A stretch of DNA of 64,000 bases from the NCBI RefSeq assembly GCF_026213295.1, contig NC_079419.1, forward strand, positions 18,541,061 through 18,605,060, given 5' to 3'. The translations under genes and the position numbers were made by a program. Source of the DNA: Gadus chalcogrammus (Eukaryota; Chordata; Actinopteri; Gadiformes; Gadidae). This document shows, piece by piece, positions 33,768-45,083 of this stretch. A model generated the notes under the pieces. The model was not told the origin of the DNA. It did not search any database and saw only the letters and a list, made by a program, of their open reading frames with translations. Within the stretch, counting starts at the first letter, position 1. Each line of letters begins with the position of its first letter.

Positions 33768-36700
33768 AGCGCACAAGCGCGGGTAGGCTACACCAAACAG
33801 CAGATTCGCCCGCTCCTCCGCTCAACGCGCCTATCAAAGAAAAACCCAAAAGTTTTGTATGATATAGGCTACCGTGCTGAAAAACACCTGGCCAAAATTA
33901 TTGTTAACTCAGAAAAAACGATGCGATTAATATGAAACACGGCCGTCAGAAGAACCAGGCCTTCAGGACTACTCGTCTCCCCCCCCCCCCCCCCCCCCCC
34001 CCCAGTCAGGACTCGGCGTCGTTGTCTCAAGACTTCTGCGCAGGGGGGCGGTATGGGCCTGAAACCCCCGGGCTGAAAAGGGGTCCCACTCCGCCACACT
34101 CACCACACATTGCTTTCTGTCTGTGGGAAACATGCAAGGGATAATGCCCGAGGAGGTGTCCATTATCGGGAATTAATGGACGCCTCTGCGTCGGTACGGT
34201 TGCGCAAATTAAGACCATTCATTTATATTTTCAAGCGTTTTACAATCCAAATATGACGTTTTTCACAAGCCATAACTTATTTTCCCTGGTAACGCCTGAG
34301 GGGTACCTGGAACAACATTATCCTCCCGTAAGGTTCTTAAGCAACGGAAACGTTGTTCACTCCTCCAGTAAGTAGGACCGACCTTAGCTACGACTTGGCA
34401 ACGGGAGGTATTCTAGTCCGCTCAGCTATAAGCCAGAGAGCTAACGTAATACTCTAGGGTCTAAAGGCTGGTTTATGCTCGGTTACGTAAGCGTAAGCGC
34501 AAGCGCAAGAGGCCCTTGCGCGCCCTTGCGCCCCCCTTGCGCGACTTCTCACGTCTTGCGTGCGTCGGGCGATTTTTCTAGACTTGCGTCATTTTTTACG
34601 TAAGCTTTTACGCGAGCCGCCCAGCCTGCAAGGCTGTGATTGGTCTGCTGGTCTGGTTACTACTTCCTGTCTGGAGTATCACCCGGCAGGCTCATATACA
34701 AAAGCATTAACCTGAAGTGAAGTTAACTTTGCTGCCAACACATTATTTCGTTTTAAAATGTAGAGAGATATGCACATTTATACAACCCCAATGATCAACA
34801 ACTTCATCACCCCTGTTCCTCTGTCTGTTGCCATCATTCACTGTGTATGGGGAGAACACGATCTGGCACATAAACAAACCAACGACTCCCACAGACAAAG
34901 ACGTCATTCTCGAGGTCGTCTTCAACGAAAAACTTTCCTCCACATATTACTCCACCTACTGTTCTGGCGGTAAATTGCTTGGCAACACGCGCAACACGCG
35001 CAACCTAAAAGGGAGCATGAATTGCTTTGAGTAAATTTTGCGCAACAACGTAACACCAACGCTGAAGCATGCAGCCGCCTTAAGGTGCGGCCACACCAAA
35101 CGCGTTACTCGCGTTGGATAACGCGAGTAAAGGCCGATTTATGCTCAGTTACGTAAGCGTAAGCGCAAGCGCAAGAGGCCCTTGCGCACCCCTTGCGCGA
35201 CTTCTCACGTCTTGCGTGCGTCGGGCGATTTTTCTAGACTTGCGTCATTTTTTACGTAAGCTTTTACGCGAGCCGCGCAGCCTGCAAGGCTGTGATTGGT
35301 CTGCTCGTCTGCAGCTGGTTGCACCAGCAGAACGTAAGGTCCAACTTAAGGCTGGTTTATGCTCGGTTACGTAAGCGTAAGCGCAAGCACAAGAGGCCCT
35401 TGCGCGCCCTTGCGCCCCCCTTGCGCGACTTCTCACGTCTTGCGTGCGTCGGGCGATTTTTCTAGACTTGCGTCATTTTTTACGTAAGCTTTTACGCGAG
35501 CCGCCCAGCCTGCAAGGCTGTGATTGGTTTGCTGGTCTGGTTACTACTTCCTGTCTGGAGTATCACCCGGCAGGCTCATATACAAAAGCATTAACCTGAA
35601 GTGAAGTTAACTTTGCTGCCAACACATTATGTCGTTTTAAAATGTAGAGAGATATGCACATTTATACAACCCCAATGATCAACAACTTCATCACCCCTGT
35701 TCCTCTGTCTGTTGCCATCATTCACTGTGTATGGGGAGAACACGATCTGGCACATAAACAAACCAACGACTCCCACAGACAAAGACGTCATTCTCGAGGT
35801 CGTCTTCAACGAAAAACTTTCCTCCACATATTACTCCACCTACTGTTCTGGCGGTAAATTGCTTGGCAACACGCGCAACACGCGCAACCTAAAAGGGAGC
35901 ATGAATTGCTTTGAGTAAATTTTGCGCAACAACGTAACACCAACGCTGAAGCATGCAGCCGCCTTTACTGCGTTTACGTGCGTAATTACGTGCGTCTGAC
36001 GCGCGTAAAGGCTGGTTTATGCTCGGTTACGTAAGCGTAAGCGCAAGCGCAAGAGGCCCTTGCGCGCCCTTGCGCCCCCCTTGCGCGACTTCTCACGTCT
36101 TGCGTGCGTCGGGTGATTTTTCTAGACTTGCGTCATTTTTTACGTAAGCTTTTACGCGAGCTGCCCAGCCTGCAAGGCTGTGATTGGTTTGCTGGTCTGG
36201 TTACTACTTCCTGTCTGGAGTATCACCCGGCAGGCTCATATACAAAAGCATTAACCTGAAGTGAAGTTAACTTTGCTGCCAACACATTATGTCGTTTTAA
36301 AATGTAGAGAGATATGCACATTTATACAACCCCAATGATCAACAACTTCATCACCCCTGTTCCTCTGTCTGTTGCCATCATTCACTGTGTATGGGGAGAA
36401 CACGATCTGGCACATAAACAAACCAACGACTCCCATAGACAAAGACGTCATTCTCGAGGTCGTCTTCAACGAAAAACTTTCCTCCACATATTACTCCACC
36501 TACTGTTCTGGCGGTAAATTGCTTGGCAACACGCGCAACACGCGCAACCTAAAAGGGAGCATGAATTGCTTTGAGTAAATTTTGCGCAACAACGTAACAC
36601 CAACACTGAAGCATGCAGCCGCCTTAACGCCCCTAACGCGACGCTTCATCGCATGTAACGCGTCAACGCGCCTATACCAATGGTTCCCTATGCAAAAATG

Positions 36701-37718
36701 CCGAATTTTGACGCCCCTAACGCGAGTAACGCGTTTGGTGAGGCCGTACCGTAAAGCATACCGTGTTGTCTGATTACAGTTTACTTCATTTTTCACAATT
36801 CGTTTTAACTCTCGTTATAAAGCTGATACGATCGCCAGCTAGCGCATTAATTGAGAACTGTGAACAGACAATATGACGGAACTACTTATCAGGTGTCCAT
36901 ATATCAGGAGTTAATGCACACCCTACAGCAAATCAGAATCGAGTATTCCCCCAGACCGTGGTATAATTAAGGGTAATGCTGAATGATTTATACAAATAAT
37001 GGTAGGCTACTTTTCTTTTGGATAAATAATGCTACTGGTTCTTGTTTTGTATAGGTTATCACTCTTGGATTGGCAGGGGGAGCTGATGCCAAAGATACTG
37101 TGTGGCGCATTTTGAACGAGGCCATCAAAAATGACCTCGCCAAGAACATCTCATGGCGGGGGATGAATGGAAAGATTTCATTTGAAAATCTACACCTGAA
37201 GGCAGTAGTGATGGGTAAGCATTTTAACTGTTCATCACTGTTTATCAAAAGCATCCTGTTCTAGTCTCTGATAACTCTTCTCCAAAGACTCCTGCACCAA
37301 TGCGGATTCTATCAGGCTGAAACCATCAGTCTGAACTGGGCTCAAAGCACTTTTGAAATGTTTCTAGGAGACAACACACAGGGTTAGCCACAGCCTCAGA
37401 GCATGCACCTATCTCCCACCTGATGAGATCTATTGGCAATGCTTACAGTTGGAACTTTGCATAGGGAAGATGATTGTAGCATGCATTACAGTATTGCTGT
37501 TTAAATCCAGTTATATCTGTTAAAATCACAAACACAAACATTCTTTGTGTATGTCTTCAATTTCAGATGCAGTGAGGCGCAATCCATCCTGCTCAACCGC
37601 AACGGATGTGCAGATTGCGGATGCCATTAAGAGATGGTTTTACTGGGCTGGGGATCGGGAGGGAGGGAGGAAAAAACGCCAGCCGGCTCCAAACCAGGAG
37701 CAAACTGTTTTGGATTAA
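32102..37718 (+). CDS. DUF4806-domain protein, seven exons, intact (396 aa)
   Basis: Exons: 32102-32288, 32366-32474, 32582-32777, 32949-33120, 33322-33536, 37055-37214 and 37567-37718; all introns are GT-AG, the phases agree, and the total of 1191 bases gives 396 aa plus TAA. The leading acceptor at 32091 suggests a 5' untranslated exon upstream. The N-terminus (MFSVVCFDNSEEVEVVPTQW) is a compact domain of about 60 aa with conserved W residues. A basic linker (RRPKRKIK) could be a nuclear signal, and a helical segment in exon 5 is rich in Q, M and L. The DUF4806 region spans the end of exon 5 to exon 7 (LEALEGDL; SWRGMNGKISFENL; ADAIKRWFYW). The function of DUF4806 is unknown to me. AATAAA lies at 37723. 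Intron 5 (3.5 kb) is swollen by repeats. It lies inside an insertion and could be a cargo gene or an element-encoded accessory protein. Confidence 0.8.
33715..34003. repeat. CA-rich microsatellite and poly-C tract in intron 5
   Basis: An imperfect (CA)n/(CCCACA)n run lies at 33715-33767 and about 24 C at 33980-34003. The open frames here are compositional artefacts. Confidence 0.85.
34467..36625 (-). repeat. Array of three and a half Harbinger 3'-end copies
   Basis: Copies of about 615 bases start at 34467, 35348 and 36008, with a partial one at 35131-35345. Each begins GGCTGGTTTATGCTCGGTTA and runs to a GCATGCAGCCGCCTT end. Another copy at 43104-43745 is attached to a HARBI1-type C-terminal exon on the minus strand, so these units are the 3' terminal part of that Harbinger family, acting as non-autonomous elements nested in one another. 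Open frames of 66-68 codons recur in each copy on both strands, but their changes do not look protein-constrained. Confidence 0.75.
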
Positions 37719-37812
37719 ATCTAATAAAAATGTACTACTTTAAAATATTTTGTTTCATTATTTGTGCATTATACACATAGAACATAAATTAACAATGTAA
37801 CTTATGAGTTTT

Positions 37813-37930
37813 GGGTCAGTTATGGGATCAGTTTGGGTCAGTTATGGGATCACTTTGGGTCAGTTATGGGATCACTTTGGGTCAGTTATGGGATCACTTT
37901 GGGTCAGTTAGGGATCACTTTGGGTCAGTT
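37813..37930. repeat. 22-bp tandem repeat
   Basis: About five copies of GGGATCACTTTGGGTCAGTTAT with small variations, directly downstream of the DUF4806 gene, in the subterminal part of the 8.9-kb insertion. Confidence 0.85.
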
Positions 37931-38030
37931 GTGGCTTCTTTTTGGCAAGGTTCTGGGGATTTTGGCCACTCTTTGGGATACTTCTGGCTACATTTTGGTA
38001 TTCCAAAATTGGTTTTGGCTGGGTTTTGGC

Positions 38031-38732
38031 CAGTGTTGTTTTTGGCAGGCATTTTAGATTTAGTTTTAGTCTTAGTCTTTTTGACGAAATGCTTCTTAGT
38101 TTTAGTCCCATTTTAGTCATTTCTATCTTTGAAAGTTTTAGTCTAGTTTTAGTCTGACGAAAACTCAAAAGGTTTTAGTCTAGTTTTAGTCCGACGAAAA
38201 CTCGTCCACCAGCCTCTCTCTAGTGTATGAGTGTGTGTGTGTGCCGTGTGCGTGCAGGCGCAGCTGCGCGCGAGCACACGAGCCAGTGTTGCGGGGGGGG
38301 GGGGGTGGAAGGGTCTCACGTGACGCGTTTTATCCAATCAGGTTGCTTGGATGCTCCCATTGAAACCCATTCTATTCTACGTGAACAACCTACATGTAAG
38401 CCGCTAGAAGCAGTTAAAATCGGAGCGGACTGGAGCGGAGTGAAATCCCCGCTCCGGCCTTTGAATTTAAAACCGCTCTGCGCTCCAACCCGCTCCAACC
38501 TATTTCTTCCGCTCCGCTCCACCACCCGCTCCACGCTCCGCTCCGCTCACATGCTCTCACTAACAATTTAGTCTCGTCTAGTTCTCGTCTGACGAAAATG
38601 TCTACATTTTTCGTCACATTTTAGTCTTTATATGGCTTTGGTGACGTTCGTCTTAGTCTCATTTTCGTCATGGAAAAAAGGGGTCTGACGACGTCATTTT
38701 CGTTTTCGTCTTGCCTGACGAAAACAACACTG
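38031..38732. mobile_element. hAT non-autonomous element with perfect 8-bp target duplication
   Basis: The ends are CAGTGTTGTTTT and AAAACAACACTG, flanked on both sides by GTTTTGGC (38023-38030 and 38733-38740). Internal TTAGTYTAGTTTTAGT words and GACGAAAA motifs repeat. It carries a further insert (38230-38570) with CCGCTCC/GGAGCGG words. There is no transposase. Confidence 0.9.
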
Positions 38733-38853
38733 GTTTTGGCCTCCTTTTGTTTTTCTTTTGGCACGCCTAATTTGGCCCACATTTGGGCCGTACATCATTC
38801 CAAAGCTTTACCAAAATGGCATGCCAGTTTTGGCCCAAAATACTTTTGCTATC

Positions 38854-39205
38854 TCATTCTGTCAACGTGCAAATCGTTTGATGCAAATCTATCCTTGTTA
38901 AACGTTGCGCGGTGGCCTGGAGGAACACACGACTCTTTCATCATGCAGAACAGCTCTGTTGGTGTGAGTCTCCAAGAAGGCGCTGTGGAAGATGGCTGGC
39001 TCATTGGTGAGTATTAGGCTACAACATGTTTAAAATACTATTGCTGGGTTGTGTACAGTTGTTTAAAAAAGTATCATCATTAGGTGATCAAGGTTACCCG
39101 CTGAAGCCATGGCTAATGACCCCCTTAACCAACCCGAGGACCAAGCAGGAAGTATAACCGGCGTATAACCGGGCCCATGCGCGCACGAGGAGCACCGTTG
39201 AGCGC
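38854..39205 (+). pseudogene. PIF/Harbinger nuclease copy A, 3' part
   Basis: Continuation of the split gene, with a block around the second catalytic region (DANLSLL; WPGGTHDSFIMQNSSVGVSL) to a donor at about 39005. The next exon starts about 39082 (DQGYPLKPWLMTPLTNPRTK, then a stop, then YNRAHARTRSTVERE). Small deletions relative to copy B (for example TGATG to ATG near 38882) shift the frame. The C-terminal end is replaced at 39206 by another transposon. Confidence 0.8.
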
Positions 39206-41681
39206 GAAATGTGTTCGGAAATTGTTCCTTAAATTTAGCTGGCATATTCTCTGAAATAACGTCCCTGTGTGGCCAAACAGACAATTTCCCTAGAATTTCA
39301 AACATATAGTCCACCCGGGAGTTTATCAAAGTGCTGGCACTTTGTACTTGAAGCGGAATGCCAAATCTTTGTGGTCCCAATTTTGTCTAAATTTCATCAG
39401 TGTCAGTAACAATTGACTGCGCAGCGTAAGTTTTGAGATCTCATTATCAATCTTTTTATATGTCAGTGGAATGTGTGTTTGTGGTGCATCTGGGTCAGTT
39501 GGAATGGAAAACAAATAACACAAGACATTAAACTGGTCATAGGTAAAATCTGTGCAGTATTTGAAATAATCAGGCACATGGCTTATGTTCAATATCTCAG
39601 GGTTTAAGTCTGTGCACTTCTGAAGGTGGAGTTCCCTGTCCTTTTCCTCAAGCTTAACCCTCAGACTAATTATCTCCTGCTTTTGTGCAGTTAATGCATC
39701 CTGAAGAGTTCTAAATTCCTCTTGGTTGGCTTCACGGCTTGGTTACAGACTCAGTTCCTCTTGGTTGTCGAGATCTTCTGTTAATGACAAAAATAAAGAG
39801 AAATTATTAATGTTTATTATTTTCTTATGTTTTACAGCTTCCTCTCATTGACCCTTCAGGACCATCATCTACTTCATCTACTTCATATAACCTCCCAGAT
39901 TTCCCTCTGCCAGCACAGCCCTCAAATTATTGTTTTGTGCTGTCTGAGAAAGACATGTGTATGTAGTCTAGATGTCTTAGCAATCACACTATCCCAGTCT
40001 GAAGCCCTAGAAAGAGAGACCAGACAACAAGATGCAAATAAAACCTGGCATCTTGCAAGGGCTCCACGACTCACATCAAGTGTATTTAAGTGTATTTGTT
40101 CTAGGAGGGCCGACTTCGGTGCTTTGGCTGTTAGGCTCAAGGCCACCTCAGGTAAGCAGACCAAGGCAATGAGGCGAGGGGTAGAACTTGAGCCCGAGGC
40201 AGCGCAGAAGTATACAGTAATAACAGGCAATCTAGTTTCCCCTGTCGGCTTTGTGGTTAATCCCAATGCTCCACACCTCGGCACATCCCCAGATAGGAGG
40301 GTCAAAGATGGTACAAGCTTTGGCCTTCTTGAAATAAAATGTCCATCAAAGAGCAGCTGCCAAGACTGTCCCTATCTCCAAAAACAGTGGTAGATGGTAG
40401 TCAAAGGTTAAAGGAGACCCACGCCACTATCAGATAATAGGGCAGCTGGGACTTACAGGCATGCCTTGGTGTGACTTTTTTGTGATGTGTGAGGAGGACT
40501 ACCATTTACAGAGGATACATTTTGATGTGGAAAAGTGGTGTAACATTAAAAACAATCTAGATTTGTTTTTCTTTAGTTTCTTCCTCCCCATTTAAATTTA
40601 CCGCTGTTGTTGGTCAAGTCACACTGTAGTGATGTGTCCTCGTGGAGAATGAGGTGTTTGTTTCCGGCTGGTCACACCTGATTCTGTAAACAATCAGTTG
40701 AACACAGGTTTAGTTTAGTTACTTGATTACACAGTTGTTTTCTTGAGGTTATGATCATTTTATTTCAATAATTAATAAATACATTTCATATGTATGAAGT
40801 ATGCATGCTGTATTGTGTAATAATTTCACTACCTAATAAAGAACATGGTTTTAAACCGATGTGAGAGCGTCTCATAAGTGACTAGTGAACCTGTAAGTTT
40901 GCGTACCTTTTCCGTGGAGACCTCCGGCAACCCCCCTGATGCTCCCGCGTACGAACTGTCCCCGGGAGAGCAGCAATGGGATTGGGGAAGTCGTGTGTCG
41001 GCTGTCCATTAACAAAATGATAAAAAATATTGAACAGTATGTCAAAGCGAGCCTGCATCTTGTCTCTTATCATTTCATTTTACGTTAAAATGTACGCATT
41101 CTAAACAAAGAACCGTAATCATTTGCAAGCAATACTGAGATTAGTTAACTATCCGCTAGCTTAATTACATTATGAGGTGACCATATTTCTGAGATAAAAT
41201 CCGGGGACATTATCAGTTCAGACATGTAAACACCTGCAAAACAGTGTAATGTTTTAATCTTTGTAAGCGAAAAACGGGGACTATCTGGTCACCTTATTAC
41301 ATTAGCTTGTCCTCATGTTGGACACTTAACAAAGTGCCAAAATACATTCAACAGTATCTTATAGTCTCTTTTTACGTTACAATATATGCATTGTGAACAA
41401 AGGACCGTAATTATATTCAAGCAATACTGAGATGATTTAGCTCACTTGATAACTTGATAACTTTAGCTTGTTCTTACCTTGGAGCAAATGTAAGTGTTCT
41501 TGGTTATTGTCGAGACATTCATCTGCGATTGGGGCCCACACTTTTTGATCCACTCACGGCATTTCTCGTATTGAGTTTTGGGTTTCGAGAATGGAAAACA
41601 AACAACACCACCCTCCAAACTCTTTGGGTATCGGCTGTCCGTTTTGCACAACCCATAGGCACAGTGCTTCGGCATTTTCAC
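39206..41681 (-). pseudogene. THAP/DDE transposase of a second ISL2EU family (truncated)
   Basis: Exon 1 at about 41681-41478 encodes a THAP finger start (MPKHCAYGLCKTDSRYP, then a CFPF block and ICSK before a GTAAGA donor). A second piece near 41011-40915 continues with HFVNGQPTHDFPNP, but its acceptor AG looks lost. A third block (39790-39206) encodes a glutamate/lysine-rich coiled segment and the N-terminal part of the DDE domain (FTYDQFNVLCYLF; LLLTLMKFRQNW; NSRVDYMFEILGKL). The sequence stops at 39206 before any catalytic aspartate, so the nuclease core is missing. It is distinct in sequence from copies A and B of the first ISL2EU family. Confidence 0.75.
39827..40595 (+). pseudogene. 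YqaJ nuclease of the second ISL2EU family
   Basis: A plus-strand frame with TWHLARAPRLTSSVF, RRGVELEPEAAQKY, HLGTSPDRRV and the catalytic-type LLEIKCP ends at TAG 40393. The next frame then continues the domain (PRHYQIIGQLGLTGMPWCDFF to a stop at 40595), so there is one frameshift near 40400. It lies between the THAP and DDE blocks of the antisense transposase gene. The N-terminal SWIM finger was not found. Confidence 0.7.
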
Positions 41682-41729
41682 TTAGCCCAAAAGTTTGTCA
41701 GGTCCTCGGCGCTTAGTTACCGTTGCTAA

Positions 41730-42228
41730 ACTACGATTGGCCTAGGGCGGTTTTTGGGCGTGGCTTAGCGAAGGGTCAATTCACCCGAAGGCGGTGTCAT
41801 GCCAAATTTGTACCGGCTGCCAAATTTGTACCGGGCGCGTCATCCATACGTAATCCACTCCAAATCTGCCTGGCAACAGATGATCGCTTCGTCCGTTGCC
41901 TGGCAACGGACGATCGCGTCGAATGACGTGAACATTCGCAAACCTTCTATCTAGCGATCCGTTATCTGTATTGTGCTATTTCGTCCTTGACCTGCTTTTA
42001 CATGCGATGAAGCGTCGCGTTAGGGGCGTTACGCGCGTCAGACGCACGTAATTACGCACGTAAACGCAGTAACGCGCCCAACGCGCCAACGCCCGGAGTT
42101 CAGAAATCTGAACTTTCAACGCTCCAACGCGTGACGCTTGGCCGCGAAAGCCAATCAGCGTTGAGCTTGACCCGACGTCACTGGCAGAGAGTAGTGAGCT
42201 TGGACAGAAGCATACGGCCGACATCTTT
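41730..42228. other. Repeat-derived sequence without genes
   Basis: Contains the repeated words CCAAATTTGTACCGG (twice) and TGCCTGGCAACRGAYGATCG (twice), and at 41995-42080 an inverse of the CGCGTTACTCGCG-type repeat seen at 35965-36010 and 36625-36750. No coding block is recognised. Confidence 0.4.
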
Positions 42229-43015
42229 CTTTATTCTGGGTGGAAATAGTAACATAGTTACGCTATTAAATGCGTTTATGGAAACATTTTTAGCGAGAAA
42301 TGTGCATTTTACTTTCATAATGTTCGCTCGGTGAATGTGAAGGATGTTTGGTTTGATAGTTATGACGAAGAGGGAACGCTCCGTTCACTTGCATGGACAG
42401 AGTCTCTGGATGCTAAGCAACCTCAATGTCTTGGCGGACTATTTCTCTGCTGATCAACACTACGAATGCTGGAAACACACCAGACACACCATGTGAAGTT
42501 ATTTAAACCGATTATTGTTATTTATATCAGAGATTATTTAATCTAACCCGATCTTCACCCTGCTACCCTTTGGCAGGCGCTACCGGGCCACCACAGTCCG
42601 CACCTCCAGACTGCAGAACAGTTTCATCCCCAGGGCCATCACAGAACTTAATAATCACACTACACTCCTACCCTCCACCCAGCACAACTGCACTTTTGTT
42701 AGTGGTTGCACAAACAAATTTCGTTGTGTATCCAATGCACAATGACAAATTAGTCAATTCTATTCTATTCTAAACTCTTCACCCAAACACGGCGGCGTTT
42801 GGGTTTCCTACCTCGGACTCCAGCGCAGCCACGGGCCCGACAACTATCTTTATTCTGGGTGGAAATAGTAACATAGTTACGCCATTAAATGCGTTTATGG
42901 AAACATTTTTAGCGAGAAATGTGCATTTTACTTTCATAATGTTCGCTCGGTGAATGTGAAGGCTGTTTGGTTTGATAGTTATGACGAAGAGGGAACGCTC
43001 AGTTCACTTGCATGA
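42229..43015. repeat. Direct repeats flanking a LINE 3' tail
   Basis: A segment of about 170 bases (from TTTATTCTGGGTGGAAATAG) is present at 42229-42410 and again at 42848-43012. Between them, 42545-42775 matches the end of a non-LTR retrotransposon: the reverse-transcriptase C-terminal block (RATTVRTSRLQNSFIPRAI, across frames), a short 3' UTR and a (TTCTA)n tail at 42758-42772. Confidence 0.65.
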
Positions 43016-43103
43016 ACATGGACTCATCTAGCTGCGTTGGCGCGTTGACGCGTTGGAAGCGTTGAACCGAGTAACCACCCCACAATGATCAAGCGTCAGG
43101 TTA

Positions 43104-44045
43104 AGGCCGATTTATGCTCAGTTACGTAAGCGTACGCGCAAGAGGCCCTTGCGCGCCCCTTGCGCGACTTCTCACGTCTTGCGTGCGTCGGGCGATTTTT
43201 CTAGACATGCGTCATTTTTTACATAAGCTTTTACGCGAGCCGCGCAGCCTGCAAGGCTGTGATTGGTCTGCTGGTCTGGTTACTACTTCCTGTCTGGAGT
43301 ATCACATTTCCTGTTTTCATACCGCCATTTTTAAAAGCCAGAAGGCAAGGAAGACCCGGCAGGCTCATATACAAAAGCATTAACGTGAAGTGAAGTTAAC
43401 TTTGCTGCCAACACATTATGTCGTTTTAAAATGTAGAGAGATATGCACATTTATACAACCCCAATGATCAACAACTTCATCACCCCTGTTCCTGTCTGTT
43501 GCCATCATTCACTGTGTATGGGGAGAACACGATCTGGCACATAAACAAACCAACGACTCCCACAGACAAAGACGTCATTCTCGAGGTCGTCTTCAACGAA
43601 AAACTTTACTCCACATATTACTCCACCTACTGTTCTGGCGGTAAATTGCTTGGCAACACGCGCAACCTAAAAGGGAGCATGAATTGCTTTGAGTAAATTT
43701 TGCGCAACAACGTAACACCAACGCTGAAGCATGCAGCCGCCTTCACTCTTCGACGCGCATGAAAACCAGCCGCGTAGTTATGAGGGAGGACGTCCTCACA
43801 CCGATCTTCCTCGTCGTCATCGTCCTCAGCGTCCTCCGGTTCAAGCAATGCCACCCCAGCCTTAGCTGCAATGTTGTGCAACATAGCCGTCACACATATC
43901 ACGGCGCATGACTTGGCCGGCGAAAACTGGAGCCCTCCGCCTGACCTGTGAAGGCATCTAAAGCGCAACTTCCACCTCCCGATCGTGCGCTCAACGATGC
44001 ACCGGGCCAGACGGTGGGCTTCGTTGTATTCCTCATCAATACATA
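43104..44045 (-). pseudogene. Harbinger element remnant with HARBI1-type C-terminus
   Basis: The minus-strand block 44045-43745 encodes a HARBI1-type C-terminal exon (EAHRLARCIVERTIGRWKL; FSPAKSCAVICVTAMLHNIA) ending in an acidic tail (EDAEDDDDEEDRCEDV). Sequence to the left (43745-43104) is the same terminal region as in the 34467-36625 array and ends at the tip GGCCGATTTATGCTCAGTTA, with an extra ~50 bases near 43310. The N-terminal and catalytic parts are absent. This copy shows which family the array came from. Confidence 0.75.
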
Positions 44046-44858
<813 letters not shown>

Positions 44859-44922
44859 GTGTTTAATCTGGGTATACCAGGTATACCAGGCCTCTCTTGA
44901 GGCTCTTCTGCCCGTTCGGTTG

Positions 44923-44999
44923 CTTCACTTATCTCCACTTCAACTGTTGTTGTCCACCAGGTAACTAATGACGTCACCGCCTTTATTAATTCCCATTGG
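44923..44999 (+). promoter_or_regulatory. MHC class I promoter: ISRE-like, X1/X2 and Y boxes
   Basis: Upstream of the class I ATG, in the order known for class I promoters: an interferon-response-like TTCACTTATCTCCACTTCA (44923-44941), an X1-like CCACCAGGTAACTA (44955-44968) directly joined to a perfect X2/CRE palindrome TGACGTCA (44969-44976), and an inverted CCAAT (CATTGG, 44994-44999) as Y box. The SXY module binds the RFX/CREB/NF-Y-NLRC5 enhanceosome in vertebrates. Spacing and order are seen; binding is inference. Confidence 0.75.
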
Positions 45000-45083
45000 T
45001 CGAGCGGGTCCGCCTCCGCCCTCCCCTCGAGTCCCGCCGGTTCAAACCTTCAGGAGACCAGACGACCATCCTCCACGCTCAGC

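Noticed and set aside
34743..36578. Open frames of 66-68 codons repeated on both strands in each Harbinger-end copy
   Set aside because: They recur only because the DNA copies are nearly identical; both strands are open at once and no family or splice context supports them.
37813..37930. Regularly spaced 22-bp repeats resembling a CRISPR array
   Set aside because: The repeats are directly adjacent with no unique spacers, in a vertebrate genome; this is a simple tandem repeat.
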